A stretch of DNA of 35,206 nt, from assembly GCA_964532515.1 (NCBI GenBank), contig CAZHKH010000006.1, positions 1-35,206 on the forward strand, written 5' to 3'. The stretch's first letter is position 1. Each line of letters opens with the position of its first letter. This document shows, one piece after another, positions 26,859 through 34,307 of the stretch. Source of the stretch: TMED161 sp964532515 (GTDB lineage Bacteria; Fidelibacterota; Marinisomatia; SCGC-AAA003-L08; D37C17). Both the position numbers and the translations under genes were made by a program. A model generated the notes under the pieces. That model did no database searches. It saw only the letters and a program-made list of their open reading frames with translations, and had not been told where the DNA came from.

Positions 26859-27516
26859 TAATGAAGAAATATTGAAATCATTTAGTGGAGATGCACCCAT
26901 ATTTGCACTTCCAAATTTTGTAATGTTTCCTAAAACAGCATATAGTTTTAATGTTTTTGAGCCTAGATATAAAGAAATGGTATCTGATATTCTTAAAACG
27001 AACAAGCTATTCTGTGTTAATCTAAAAAAAGATAATTTAGAATCTGAAATTTATAATATTGGGACACTATGTTACATTATTGAATCAAAAAAACTAGATA
27101 ATGGTAATTATACTTTAATTGCTTCTGGAATACAAAAAATCAAGATAAATAAAATTAATAAAACTAAGAATTATGATATTGCTACACTTGATTTAATTGA
27201 AGATAATAATATAGTAATTGAAGAGCAGCTAAAAAGAAAAAAATTAATTAATAAATTTATTTCACTGGTAGCCAACTCAAATGAAAATATTAATTTAAAT
27301 ATTATAGATACTTCTATGATATCAACTGAAATGCTTACCAATCTAGGGTCTTTAATCCTTCCTCTAGAAAATGAAGACAAACAAAAATTACTTGAGTTAA
27401 ATACTATTGAATTAAGACTTGAGGTACTATGTCAATTTCTTAATAGTGAGTTGAAAGTTGAAAGTGATTTAATTAATTTTAATCAAATTATTCCAACTAA
27501 TATTAATTGGAATTAA
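26851..27516 (+). CDS. stand-alone LON substrate-binding-domain protein
   Basis: 221 aa, no signal peptide. The N-terminal half carries the LON-domain pattern: FALPNFVMFPKTAYSFNVFEPRYKEMVSDIL, then GTLCYIIESKKLDNGNYTLIASGIQKIKI. The C-terminal half is helical, as in single-domain LON proteins. It lacks the AAA+ and protease domains of Lon, so it is not a protease. Such proteins are common but poorly characterised; substrate recognition or an adaptor role is possible. It overlaps queG by 8 nt and meets the opposite-strand DUF4249-like gene tail to tail with a 4-nt overlap. Confidence 0.85.
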   Translation: MINNEEILKSFSGDAPIFALPNFVMFPKTAYSFNVFEPRYKEMVSDILKTNKLFCVNLKKDNLESEIYNIGTLCYIIESKKLDNGNYTLIASGIQKIKINKINKTKNYDIATLDLIEDNNIVIEEQLKRKKLINKFISLVANSNENINLNIIDTSMISTEMLTNLGSLILPLENEDKQKLLELNTIELRLEVLCQFLNSELKVESDLINFNQIIPTNINWN

Positions 27517-28964
27517 TCAATAACTTTAAAACTAATTGTTTTTCCACTCATCGCACCAAATGCACCAATAACGACCTCTCCAGATCCATCCTCTCCTTCT
27601 CTAAGATTACTTCTAACAGGATCTTTCAAGTCTAGTTGAGAGAAAAAATAGTAATTTGAATAACTCTCAGAAAAAGTGAACATTCTATATTGATAACATC
27701 CAATATCCTCTTCTGTATTAGAGACTACAACTTCTTCATTCGTAAAAATAATAGGATTATTTCCTGGAGGGAAATGATTTGTTTCTTCAGATGGAGGATA
27801 TGCTGCATTTGGATGTCCATGATAGTAGGTCCAGCTTGGCTCTCCACCAAAAAAACAGGTATAATATGGATCAAAATATTGAACTGCCTGGTAAAAATAA
27901 TCTGTTGATACATAGTTCAATAGATTCTCTTCACCTAACTGAAATTCTAAATTATCAACTTGATAATCAGTTAAACATTCATAAATATCTATTACATCAG
28001 CGCAGCTACCTATCTCATCTATATTTAAATCACTCTCATCAACAAAAACGACAGGATAAGGTATTATTTCTGGTTCTTTGCTTGTAATAATTTTATCACC
28101 ACACTGGATATAAAGGCTATAAGATCCATCCTCATAATGAGTAAAGAAATCTTCGTCACAATTATTTGGGATCCATGCACCATAATCATAATAGAAATCA
28201 CTTAGCTCAGAACCATCAATGAGTATTTCACCTTCTTGACATCCAGATCCATCTGAAAATTCAAGTAAACCTTCTCCCTCATAGATTGTCCCAGCTGATG
28301 GGCTATAAATAAAATTACAAACTTGATTTTCATTATAGATTATTTGAACTATTTCACAGTTATTTTCATGAATCAATCCGCTTTCAGTTATTTCTTCTAG
28401 ATCATCTACATTTGGCTCCCCACAATCTGGAATTCCATTCCCCTCACCAGAGCTAGGTTCATCAATATCTCCATCACCATCTTCATCTCCAAGATCACCA
28501 ATGAATCCATCTTCTCCTACATCATCAATAATTCCCCAATTCAAATCAAAGGTTTCACTCATACAATTATTCTCTTCAATAACAGTAATATCGCAATAGC
28601 CATCAATGAATGGATTAGTATCAGAGATTATCCATAAGCCCCCTACAGTCTCACAGTCACTAATATCTTCTGGACATATTGCTTCTTCATCTACTTCTTT
28701 ATCATTATCTCCGCAAAGGCACCCTGAGCCAACCCAGTTATTATTATCATCTTCGCAATTAAATAGTGATTCATCATCAATTGCGATAGTGTTATCTATT
28801 CTAATAATTGCAGTTTGATTTTGTGGTAACATTAGAGCTTCAACTCTAAGCTCCTGTTCAAAATCTCCGTATTCATCTGTAAATTCTGTAATATCTAGTT
28901 CTTTCACACAGGATGATAAGAGAATTAAAGATAAAAATAAAATTAATGTAGTTTTATAATTCAA
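27513..28964 (-). CDS. DUF4249-like lipoprotein paired with a TonB-dependent receptor
   Basis: 483 aa from TTG 28964, which has GGAG 6 nt upstream; a TTG at 28976 would add four residues but has no such site. Lipoprotein signal MNYKTTLILFLSLILLSSC. The start of the mature protein (VKELDITEFTDEYGDFEQELRVEALM) and the end (DPVRSNLREGEDGSGEVVIGAFGA) fit the DUF4249 family, whose genes usually follow TonB-dependent receptors, as here. Between them is a long acidic Cys/Asp/Asn/Gly-rich insertion (GDEDGDGDIDEP, ECLTDYQ and others) with calcium-loop-like repeats. It overlaps the receptor gene by 11 nt. Probably a surface-exposed partner of that receptor; the substrate is unknown. Confidence 0.75.
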   Translation of the reverse strand: MNYKTTLILFLSLILLSSCVKELDITEFTDEYGDFEQELRVEALMLPQNQTAIIRIDNTIAIDDESLFNCEDDNNNWVGSGCLCGDNDKEVDEEAICPEDISDCETVGGLWIISDTNPFIDGYCDITVIEENNCMSETFDLNWGIIDDVGEDGFIGDLGDEDGDGDIDEPSSGEGNGIPDCGEPNVDDLEEITESGLIHENNCEIVQIIYNENQVCNFIYSPSAGTIYEGEGLLEFSDGSGCQEGEILIDGSELSDFYYDYGAWIPNNCDEDFFTHYEDGSYSLYIQCGDKIITSKEPEIIPYPVVFVDESDLNIDEIGSCADVIDIYECLTDYQVDNLEFQLGEENLLNYVSTDYFYQAVQYFDPYYTCFFGGEPSWTYYHGHPNAAYPPSEETNHFPPGNNPIIFTNEEVVVSNTEEDIGCYQYRMFTFSESYSNYYFFSQLDLKDPVRSNLREGEDGSGEVVIGAFGAMSGKTISFKVID

Positions 28965-31440
28965 AATTAACTCCAAATGTAAATATTAGAGGAAACATGC
29001 TAATTGCTGAGACTTTTGACGGAGATGAATAGTGATTCCAGTTATAGAATAGTACATTAAAATTATTAGTTAAATTAACGATCTGGAATTTCCATTGAAC
29101 TGGTTTTTTTAATAATTTACCATCTCTTGTCAAACTAATATCTGTTCTAAAATACATTGGGTATCTAGTACTGTTTCTACTTCCATAAATATTTGCTAAA
29201 TAGGCATATGGCTGCTCTAAGCTTCCATATTGCTCTATGCTGGCATAATAAGATTTCCCAATTACTGGTGTATATGGAGCACCACTAGATAATACTCCTG
29301 TAAAACCCAAGTATGTATTTTTCTTTTCACTTAATTTATAGTTTAGAACGAAATTAAATGAATGTGGTTTGCTATAGTTAGATGGATAATTTTCAGAGTT
29401 TTCTTGAATTATTCCATCACGATTTAAATCAATTTCTCGATTAATATAAGAGTAAGAATATCCAACCCAGCCATTGATTTTATTTTTATTAAACTGATAG
29501 AGAAGCTCAATACCCCAGTTTTCACCCTTTCCTGAAGTAAAAAAGGAAGATTCATCTGTAATATCAGTGTAAACAACACTTATATCATATAATCTTGAAT
29601 ATGGTTTATAATAGGTTTCTAGTGTAAATGTATTTCCATCTGATATCCAGTATTCTAGTCCCAGCACATAATGATCATTAGCTTGAGGAAGTTGATTTTT
29701 ACCTATTGCTTGCCAAAAATCTACAAGACGAAGCAATTCTTCATCCTGATTAATAGTAAACATAAATTGAGTAAATTCTCCCCACATTAATTTTAGCGCT
29801 AAATCTGATGTCACCATATATTTAAGTCCAATTCGAGGATCAAAAATAGCCTTATCATAATAACTTGATTTTGATACTCTTAGACCCAAATCAAATGATA
29901 TAATTGGGATAGGACTATATAAACTTTTTATATATGCGCTATTTATCCTTGGGTTTTCATCATTTTGATATGTTTGTTGTCCAGCAAATTCTTCTGTATA
30001 ATTCATCTTAAGCAGCTTAGATTCCCAGCCAAATTCCATATCAAGTTTATCATTTATAAAAACCTTAATATCCTGATTTAGACTAATATCTCTTACTTTA
30101 TTATCAAGGTTGTAGGTTAAATCAGCAATAAATGTAGTATCATCAGGTACTTCTAAGGAATCACAGAATTGATCTACATCTCCTTGGATTGATGAAAAAT
30201 CAAGTTCAAAACCAACATCAAAATTATATTCAGTTGTTGATAACATTGTCTGTACAGTATAATTTGAATTTGGAAAAAAATTCCATGCTAAACTTTTTGT
30301 AGAATTAATCCAGTTCCAATCAAAGTTTACACTTGGGAAATCTTCTCCAGAGATATTAACAGATAAATTATCTGATCCATTGAATTGGCTGTATATAAAC
30401 TTATTATACTTAAAGGGTTCTGTCTGAATTTTGAGATGTGTATCCCAGAAATAATAGGTAAAGGGGTTATCATTACCTTGCATATTATTATAAGCAGATA
30501 CAAATTGATCAAAATAGGTTCTTCTTCCAGTAAATATCCATGAACCTTTATGAATTGGTCCTTGGGCAGATATTTTTGAAGATAATAAGCTTATATCTGC
30601 TTTTATATTATTATAGTCCCAGTACCTTTTAATTTTATCTATATTTTTAGATCTTTTAATTCCTTTATAATCTGTAGATGTATATATGGAATCAGGGAGC
30701 CTGCCTTCTTTTGAGTTTCCTTCTTTTGATGTAATAGACAGAACAGAGGAAAGCCTATTTCCATATTGAGCAGGAAATCCTCCTGCTAAAAATTCAGTAT
30801 CAGATATTAAATCAGCATTAAATGTTGAAAATATTCCTCCCACATGATATGGATTGTATATTTGTGTCCCATCAAGAAGAATTAAATTTTCATCAGGACT
30901 TCCACCTCTAACAATAAGAGCAGCATTAAAATCATTTGCTGAGCTAACACTGGGGAAATATTGAAGTGTTCTAAATATATCTGATTCTACAAATGCAGGA
31001 ATCATCTTTATTTCTTCAGATGTAATATTGATTCGACTAACCTCTACCTTCTCTTCAAATCTTGTCCTTTCACTTGAAATATTAACTTCATTTATATTAA
31101 TGGCTGCTGGAGATAATGAAATATTAATTCTTAGATTCTCATTATCAATTGTTATTAATTCTTTATATAATTCATAACCTATAATTGAAATATTAAGTTG
31201 ATATTTACCTGATTCAATATTTGTTAAAATGTAATATCCATCAATATCTGCAGAAGTTCCTTGTAAAATATTATCTGAGTTAGGGTACGATATTGTAGAA
31301 GTTGAAAATGGTATCGGTTCACCATCTGTTTTATCAGTAATAAATCCTGATATACTATAAGAGTATATAAAAGAAAAGAATATTAGAATTAAAAGAATTT
31401 TTTTTCTAAACAATTTATTTAGAATCAAGGGGCAGGACAC
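28954..31440 (-). CDS. TonB-dependent receptor with N-terminal carboxypeptidase-regulatory-like domain
   Basis: 828 aa as drawn. Order: signal peptide (FRKKILLILIFFSFIYS), a beta-sandwich carboxypeptidase-regulatory-like domain (about 28-110, ISGFITDKTDGEPIPFSTST), a plug domain (about 125-235, RTLQYFPSVSSANDFNAALI, then LLDGTQIYNPYHVGG), and a 22-strand-type barrel ending FTFGVNFEL. It imports an unknown substrate across the outer membrane using TonB energy. The start is uncertain: GTG 31440 lies inside rpmA (26-nt overlap) without a clear ribosome site, while TTG 31428 or TTG 31413 (1 nt after the rpmA stop) give tighter signal peptides. The DUF4249-like lipoprotein downstream is its likely partner. 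Confidence 0.88.
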   Translation of the reverse strand: MSCPLILNKLFRKKILLILIFFSFIYSYSISGFITDKTDGEPIPFSTSTISYPNSDNILQGTSADIDGYYILTNIESGKYQLNISIIGYELYKELITIDNENLRINISLSPAAININEVNISSERTRFEEKVEVSRINITSEEIKMIPAFVESDIFRTLQYFPSVSSANDFNAALIVRGGSPDENLILLDGTQIYNPYHVGGIFSTFNADLISDTEFLAGGFPAQYGNRLSSVLSITSKEGNSKEGRLPDSIYTSTDYKGIKRSKNIDKIKRYWDYNNIKADISLLSSKISAQGPIHKGSWIFTGRRTYFDQFVSAYNNMQGNDNPFTYYFWDTHLKIQTEPFKYNKFIYSQFNGSDNLSVNISGEDFPSVNFDWNWINSTKSLAWNFFPNSNYTVQTMLSTTEYNFDVGFELDFSSIQGDVDQFCDSLEVPDDTTFIADLTYNLDNKVRDISLNQDIKVFINDKLDMEFGWESKLLKMNYTEEFAGQQTYQNDENPRINSAYIKSLYSPIPIISFDLGLRVSKSSYYDKAIFDPRIGLKYMVTSDLALKLMWGEFTQFMFTINQDEELLRLVDFWQAIGKNQLPQANDHYVLGLEYWISDGNTFTLETYYKPYSRLYDISVVYTDITDESSFFTSGKGENWGIELLYQFNKNKINGWVGYSYSYINREIDLNRDGIIQENSENYPSNYSKPHSFNFVLNYKLSEKKNTYLGFTGVLSSGAPYTPVIGKSYYASIEQYGSLEQPYAYLANIYGSRNSTRYPMYFRTDISLTRDGKLLKKPVQWKFQIVNLTNNFNVLFYNWNHYSSPSKVSAISMFPLIFTFGVNFEL
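28971..28974 (-). promoter_or_regulatory. ribosome binding site GGAG deciding the TTG start at 28964
   Basis: On the minus strand GGAG is followed by the 6-nt spacer TTAATT and then TTG. It lies inside the last codons of the TonB-dependent receptor gene, so the two genes are probably translationally coupled. Confidence 0.55.
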
Positions 31441-31678
31441 TTACTTGTTTTTTTGTTTTTCCCTTTCTATGAAATTTAACTTTTCCATCAATTAAAGAAA
31501 ATAGCGTATCATCTTTACCTTTTGAAACATTATCTCCTGGAAATATTCTTGTTCCTCTTTGTCTAACTATAATAGATCCAGCAGTTATGCTTTGTCCATC
31601 AGCTGATTTGACACCTAAAAAATTAGGTTTACTATCTCTTCCATTTTTAGTACTTCCTACACCCTTCTTATGTGCCAT
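31415..31678 (-). CDS. rpmA: 50S ribosomal protein L27
   Basis: 87 aa. Clear L27: MAHKKGVGSTKNGRDSKPNF, then LGVKSADGQSITAGSIIVRQ and RGTRIFPGDNVSKGKDDTLF. The N-terminus begins directly with MAHKK, so there is no cleaved leader as in some Firmicutes. Its ATG overlaps the rplU stop by one base (TAATG), the usual rplU-rpmA arrangement with translational coupling. The TonB-dependent receptor gene begins inside or immediately after its 3' end. Confidence 0.98.
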   Translation of the reverse strand: MAHKKGVGSTKNGRDSKPNFLGVKSADGQSITAGSIIVRQRGTRIFPGDNVSKGKDDTLFSLIDGKVKFHRKGKTKKQVSVLPLDSK

Positions 31679-32100
31679 TATTTACTCTCTTTTTTTATTT
31701 TTACACTAGTTTTTTTCTTAGCTGTACTTTCTTTTGTTGTTTTAGTATCAGTTTTTTTACTAGTTGTAGTAGTTTTTTTAGCTGCTGTTGCTTTTTTAAA
31801 TTTTTCTATTTTTACCATAGTAAAGTTTTGACGATGGCCATTTTTAACTTGATAGCCTTTTCTTCGTTTCATTTTAAATACAACAACTTTTTCATCTCTT
31901 CCATGAGACAATATTTTCCCTGATATAGAAAGATTTGTTATGTATGGTTTTCCAAATTCTTTCTTTTTAGAATCATTGGTGTACAAAATTTTCTCTAGTT
32001 GAATTTTTTCACCTACTTTTCCACCTAAATATGGAAATTTTAGTTCTAAATTTTCTTCAACTATAAACTGTTTTCCTTTATGTTCAACTAATGCTTGCAT
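31678..32100 (-). CDS. rplU: 50S ribosomal protein L21 with a basic C-terminal tail
   Basis: 140 aa from ATG 32100. An ATG at 32106 would add two residues, but ATAGG then abuts it directly, while for ATG 32100 the spacing is 6 nt. MQALVEHKGKQF also aligns with the standard L21 N-terminus. The core includes VGEKIQLEKILYTND and FKMKRRKGYQVKNGHRQNFT. After about residue 103, where L21 usually ends, there is a low-complexity Lys/Thr/Ser tail (KKATAAKKTTTTSKKTDTKT and on). It precedes rpmA, with rng 50 nt upstream. Confidence 0.97.
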   Translation of the reverse strand: MQALVEHKGKQFIVEENLELKFPYLGGKVGEKIQLEKILYTNDSKKKEFGKPYITNLSISGKILSHGRDEKVVVFKMKRRKGYQVKNGHRQNFTMVKIEKFKKATAAKKTTTTSKKTDTKTTKESTAKKKTSVKIKKESK

Positions 32101-32106
32101 AGACAT

Positions 32107-32111
32107 CCTAT
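32107..32111 (-). promoter_or_regulatory. ribosome binding site ATAGG deciding the rplU start
   Basis: On the minus strand ATAGG lies directly before ATG 32106 and 6 nt before ATG 32100. This favours the second ATG, which also gives the family-standard N-terminus. Confidence 0.5.
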
Positions 32112-32156
32112 TTTTTTGCGAAGAAAATTTATCCTATTTATTTAACTGAAACAAGA

Positions 32157-33692
32157 TTAAACTTCTTCTGTGACAAACTTTTTCTGCCTCTTTGAAAATA
32201 CTTTAAATTGATGAGGAGATAAATTCTCATCTATTTTTAATTCAATTAAAAGCCAATTTTTCCACATAAACCCTCTTAATTCAGCATGTTTTGTCTCTTT
32301 AAAATGATCATGTATTTTTGGATTAAGATATATAGAAAACCTTCTATCCCTTGATTTAGTTTTGAACGTTTTTAGCCAACATTCTATACTAGTAAGGATA
32401 GTTTCCTTTGATGGAATCAATCCAAGCCCCTTACATGTTGGGCAATCTTGACTAAGAGTATGAAGTAAGTCTAACCTAACTCTTTGTCGCGTCATCTCTA
32501 AAAGTCCAAAATTTGAAAAATCTGCTAAAGAAACTTTTGCTCTATCTCTTTTTAGATTGTTCCTTAATTCATAATATACTTTTTTTCTATTTTCTTCTTT
32601 TATTAAATCAATAAAATCTATTACAATTAATCCGCCTATGTCCCTTAGTCTCAATTGACGTGATATTTCTCTAGCGGCTTCAAGATTAACTTTCAATGAA
32701 TTTTCTTCATGTTTTTTATTACCAATAAATCTTCCACTATTTACATCAACTACAACCATTGCTTCAGTATGTTCAATGGCTAGATGTCCGCCACTCTTCA
32801 GCCAAACCTTTGTTTTAATAGATTTTTGAATTTGTTTTTCTATATCATGGACTTGAAAGATAGATCCCTTTTTTCTATAGTGGCGCAATTTGCTCAAATG
32901 TTTTTTATTTGTTTGTTTTAAGTAAGTATAAATTTTATTATATGTTTTTTTGCAATCTATGTAAACATTAGAAGTTTCATCTGTAAGCAAATCTCTAATA
33001 ACTTGATTTGGTGTTTCTTCATCTTTGTATGCTAGATATGGAATCTTTTCAGTATTTTTTGCATTTATTCTATCCCATTCGCTTAAAGTCTTTTTAAGAT
33101 CTTTTTCTATTTCCGTATCGTTTTTCCCCTCAGCACTTGTTCTTAGAATAATTCCAAAATTTTTAATAGATAATCTTTTTATAATTTCCCTAAGTCTTCT
33201 TCTTTCATATTTATCTGATATTTTCTTAGATATCCCGATGTAACTTTGATTTGGCACAAGCACAAGGAGACTACCTGCAAATGAAATATCTGTTGTAACT
33301 CTAGGTCCCTTCCCACTAAATGGCTCCTTTATAACTTGAACAAAAATATCATCATTAATTTTTAAGTCTTTTTCAGGGTCAAAATCATTTTTTTGTTTTA
33401 GATGACTAGATTTATTATCATCATCATCATCAGAGAATGATAAGTTTTTTATATTATCTGAATTTCCAATTTCTGAGAATGGTAAAAATGAATTTATTTC
33501 ATGTCCGATATCAATAAAAGCTGCCTGCATCCCTGGAATAACGTTCTGAATTTTTCCTTTATAAATATTCCCAACCATTCTTTTATGGTCAGCAATATCT
33601 ATATAAAGCTCAACTAGCACACCATTTTCTAGTATAGCAATACGAGTGCTACCAATCGAGACATTTATATATATCTCTTTTGTATAAGTCAC
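32157..33692 (-). CDS. rng: ribonuclease G / Rne-Rng family endoribonuclease
   Basis: 511 aa, cytoplasmic RNA-processing enzyme. Order: N-terminal MTYTKEIYINVSIGSTRIAI; an S1-like RNA-binding domain (GNIYKGKIQNVIPGMQAAFI, then DIG) with an acidic insert (SDDDDDNKSSH); the 5'-sensor region; and a DNase-I-like catalytic domain with VVVDVNSG near 312 and VIDFIDL near 356, providing the two metal-binding Asp residues. DCPTCKGLG near 418 is the zinc-link. The size fits RNase G and not full RNase E, as there is no long scaffold tail. The GTG start has AAGGA 5 nt upstream. It precedes rplU-rpmA on the same strand, a common gene order. Confidence 0.95.
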   Translation of the reverse strand: MTYTKEIYINVSIGSTRIAILENGVLVELYIDIADHKRMVGNIYKGKIQNVIPGMQAAFIDIGHEINSFLPFSEIGNSDNIKNLSFSDDDDDNKSSHLKQKNDFDPEKDLKINDDIFVQVIKEPFSGKGPRVTTDISFAGSLLVLVPNQSYIGISKKISDKYERRRLREIIKRLSIKNFGIILRTSAEGKNDTEIEKDLKKTLSEWDRINAKNTEKIPYLAYKDEETPNQVIRDLLTDETSNVYIDCKKTYNKIYTYLKQTNKKHLSKLRHYRKKGSIFQVHDIEKQIQKSIKTKVWLKSGGHLAIEHTEAMVVVDVNSGRFIGNKKHEENSLKVNLEAAREISRQLRLRDIGGLIVIDFIDLIKEENRKKVYYELRNNLKRDRAKVSLADFSNFGLLEMTRQRVRLDLLHTLSQDCPTCKGLGLIPSKETILTSIECWLKTFKTKSRDRRFSIYLNPKIHDHFKETKHAELRGFMWKNWLLIELKIDENLSPHQFKVFSKRQKKFVTEEV

Positions 33693-33929
33693 AATTTTCC
33701 TTACGATTTTGTATTATTGTATCTACTTATTAGGAGAGCTTTTCTAGAAAAAAAATATTTAAAAAAATAAAAAATCAAAAAATCAAAAAAATCAAACTAC
33801 TTAATAACTCTCCAAAAAATATTTATCAATTAAATTTATAAACAAAACTAGAATAAACAACATAAAATTATTTTGATTATCACACTCTAAAATCATTAAT
33901 TTACCTAACGTAGAAACTAGGGAGTAATT
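33693..33929. other. AT-rich divergent intergenic region between rng and the ferredoxin gene
   Basis: 237 bp between divergent genes, so it should hold promoters for both. Visible elements: a 12-bp perfect palindrome TTTTCTAGAAAA at 33740-33751, then A-tracts with three near-direct A6-7TC units at 33770-33793. TTGATT at 33873 and TTAATT at 33896 have 17-bp spacing on the plus strand, but the match to a sigma-70 promoter is poor, so I do not call it. AGGGAG at 33919-33924 is the ribosome site of the ferredoxin gene. Confidence 0.6.
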
Positions 33930-34232
33930 ATGACTTATATTATTGCAGAACCATGTGTAAGCACTTGTGACACTGCATGTGTAGAAGTATGCCCAGTTGA
34001 TTGCATACATGGGCCAGAAGATACAGAGGGCTGTGGGGCTGAAGCAAAAGAAGATGGTTTTGATCCTACGGATAAAATGCTATATATCCATCCTGAAGAA
34101 TGTATTGATTGCGGAGCATGTGAGCCTGAATGTCCAGTGGAGGCAATTTTTGAAGAAGATGCAGTTCCAGAAGAATGGAATAAATTCATCAAAATGAATT
34201 ATGATTTTTTTGATGTAGAATTTGATGGATAG
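33930..34232 (+). CDS. dicluster ferredoxin (7Fe/8Fe type)
   Basis: 100 aa, cytoplasmic electron carrier. The N-terminal site is EPCVSTCDTACVEVCPVDC, with Cys 9, 17 and 21 in the family C-x7-C-x3-CP spacing and extra Cys at 13 and 25. The second site, ECIDCGACEPECPVEAI (Cys 58, 61, 64, 68), is a regular [4Fe-4S] motif. Between them is an insert of about 20 residues (EDTEGCGAEAKEDGFDPTDK) with one more Cys, as in longer FCB-type ferredoxins. The C-terminal helix (VPEEWNKFIKMNYDFF) is typical. Whether the first cluster is 3Fe or 4Fe cannot be decided. AGGGAG precedes the ATG; a terminator follows. Confidence 0.93.
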   Translation: MTYIIAEPCVSTCDTACVEVCPVDCIHGPEDTEGCGAEAKEDGFDPTDKMLYIHPEECIDCGACEPECPVEAIFEEDAVPEEWNKFIKMNYDFFDVEFDG

Positions 34233-34259
34233 TCCATTATTCCAATAGCTTTTAATATT

Positions 34260-34288
34260 ACGGCTACTTATGTAAAAGTAGCCGTTTT
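34260..34288 (+). terminator. rho-independent terminator after the ferredoxin gene
   Basis: A perfect 10-bp stem, ACGGCTACTT (34260-34269) with AAGTAGCCGT (34276-34285), has a 6-nt loop ATGTAA and runs into TTTT. It sits 28 nt after the ferredoxin stop and 20 nt before the next ATG, so it should separate the ferredoxin transcript from the Mrp gene. Confidence 0.88.
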
Positions 34289-34307
34289 CATATAAATTTA
34301 ATTTCTA

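Noticed and set aside
26851..27516. Lon protease
   Set aside because: Only the LON substrate-binding domain is present; the ATPase and Ser-Lys protease domains are missing and the gene ends cleanly at 27516.
27779..28087. 102-aa plus-strand ORF opposite the DUF4249-like gene
   Set aside because: It is an antisense shadow of a biased, Asp/Asn-rich coding region, with no ribosome site and no recognisable protein features.
31672..31923. 83-aa plus-strand ORF rich in Phe, Ser and Cys
   Set aside because: It is the antisense reading of the Lys/Thr-rich tail of rplU, which gives artificial Phe/Cys/Ser runs.
33760..33795. Possible short repeat array (A6-7TC units)
   Set aside because: There are only three imperfect 8-9 bp units with no spacers, so this is not a CRISPR or a meaningful tandem array; it is listed only as an A-tract feature.
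33873..33901. Sigma-70-like promoter TTGATT-N17-TTAATT before the ferredoxin gene
   Set aside because: The -10 match is only 3 of 6, and in such AT-rich DNA this level of match is expected by chance.
33935..34192. 85-aa minus-strand ORF over the ferredoxin gene
   Set aside because: It is the antisense of a clearly conserved ferredoxin and has no support of its own.
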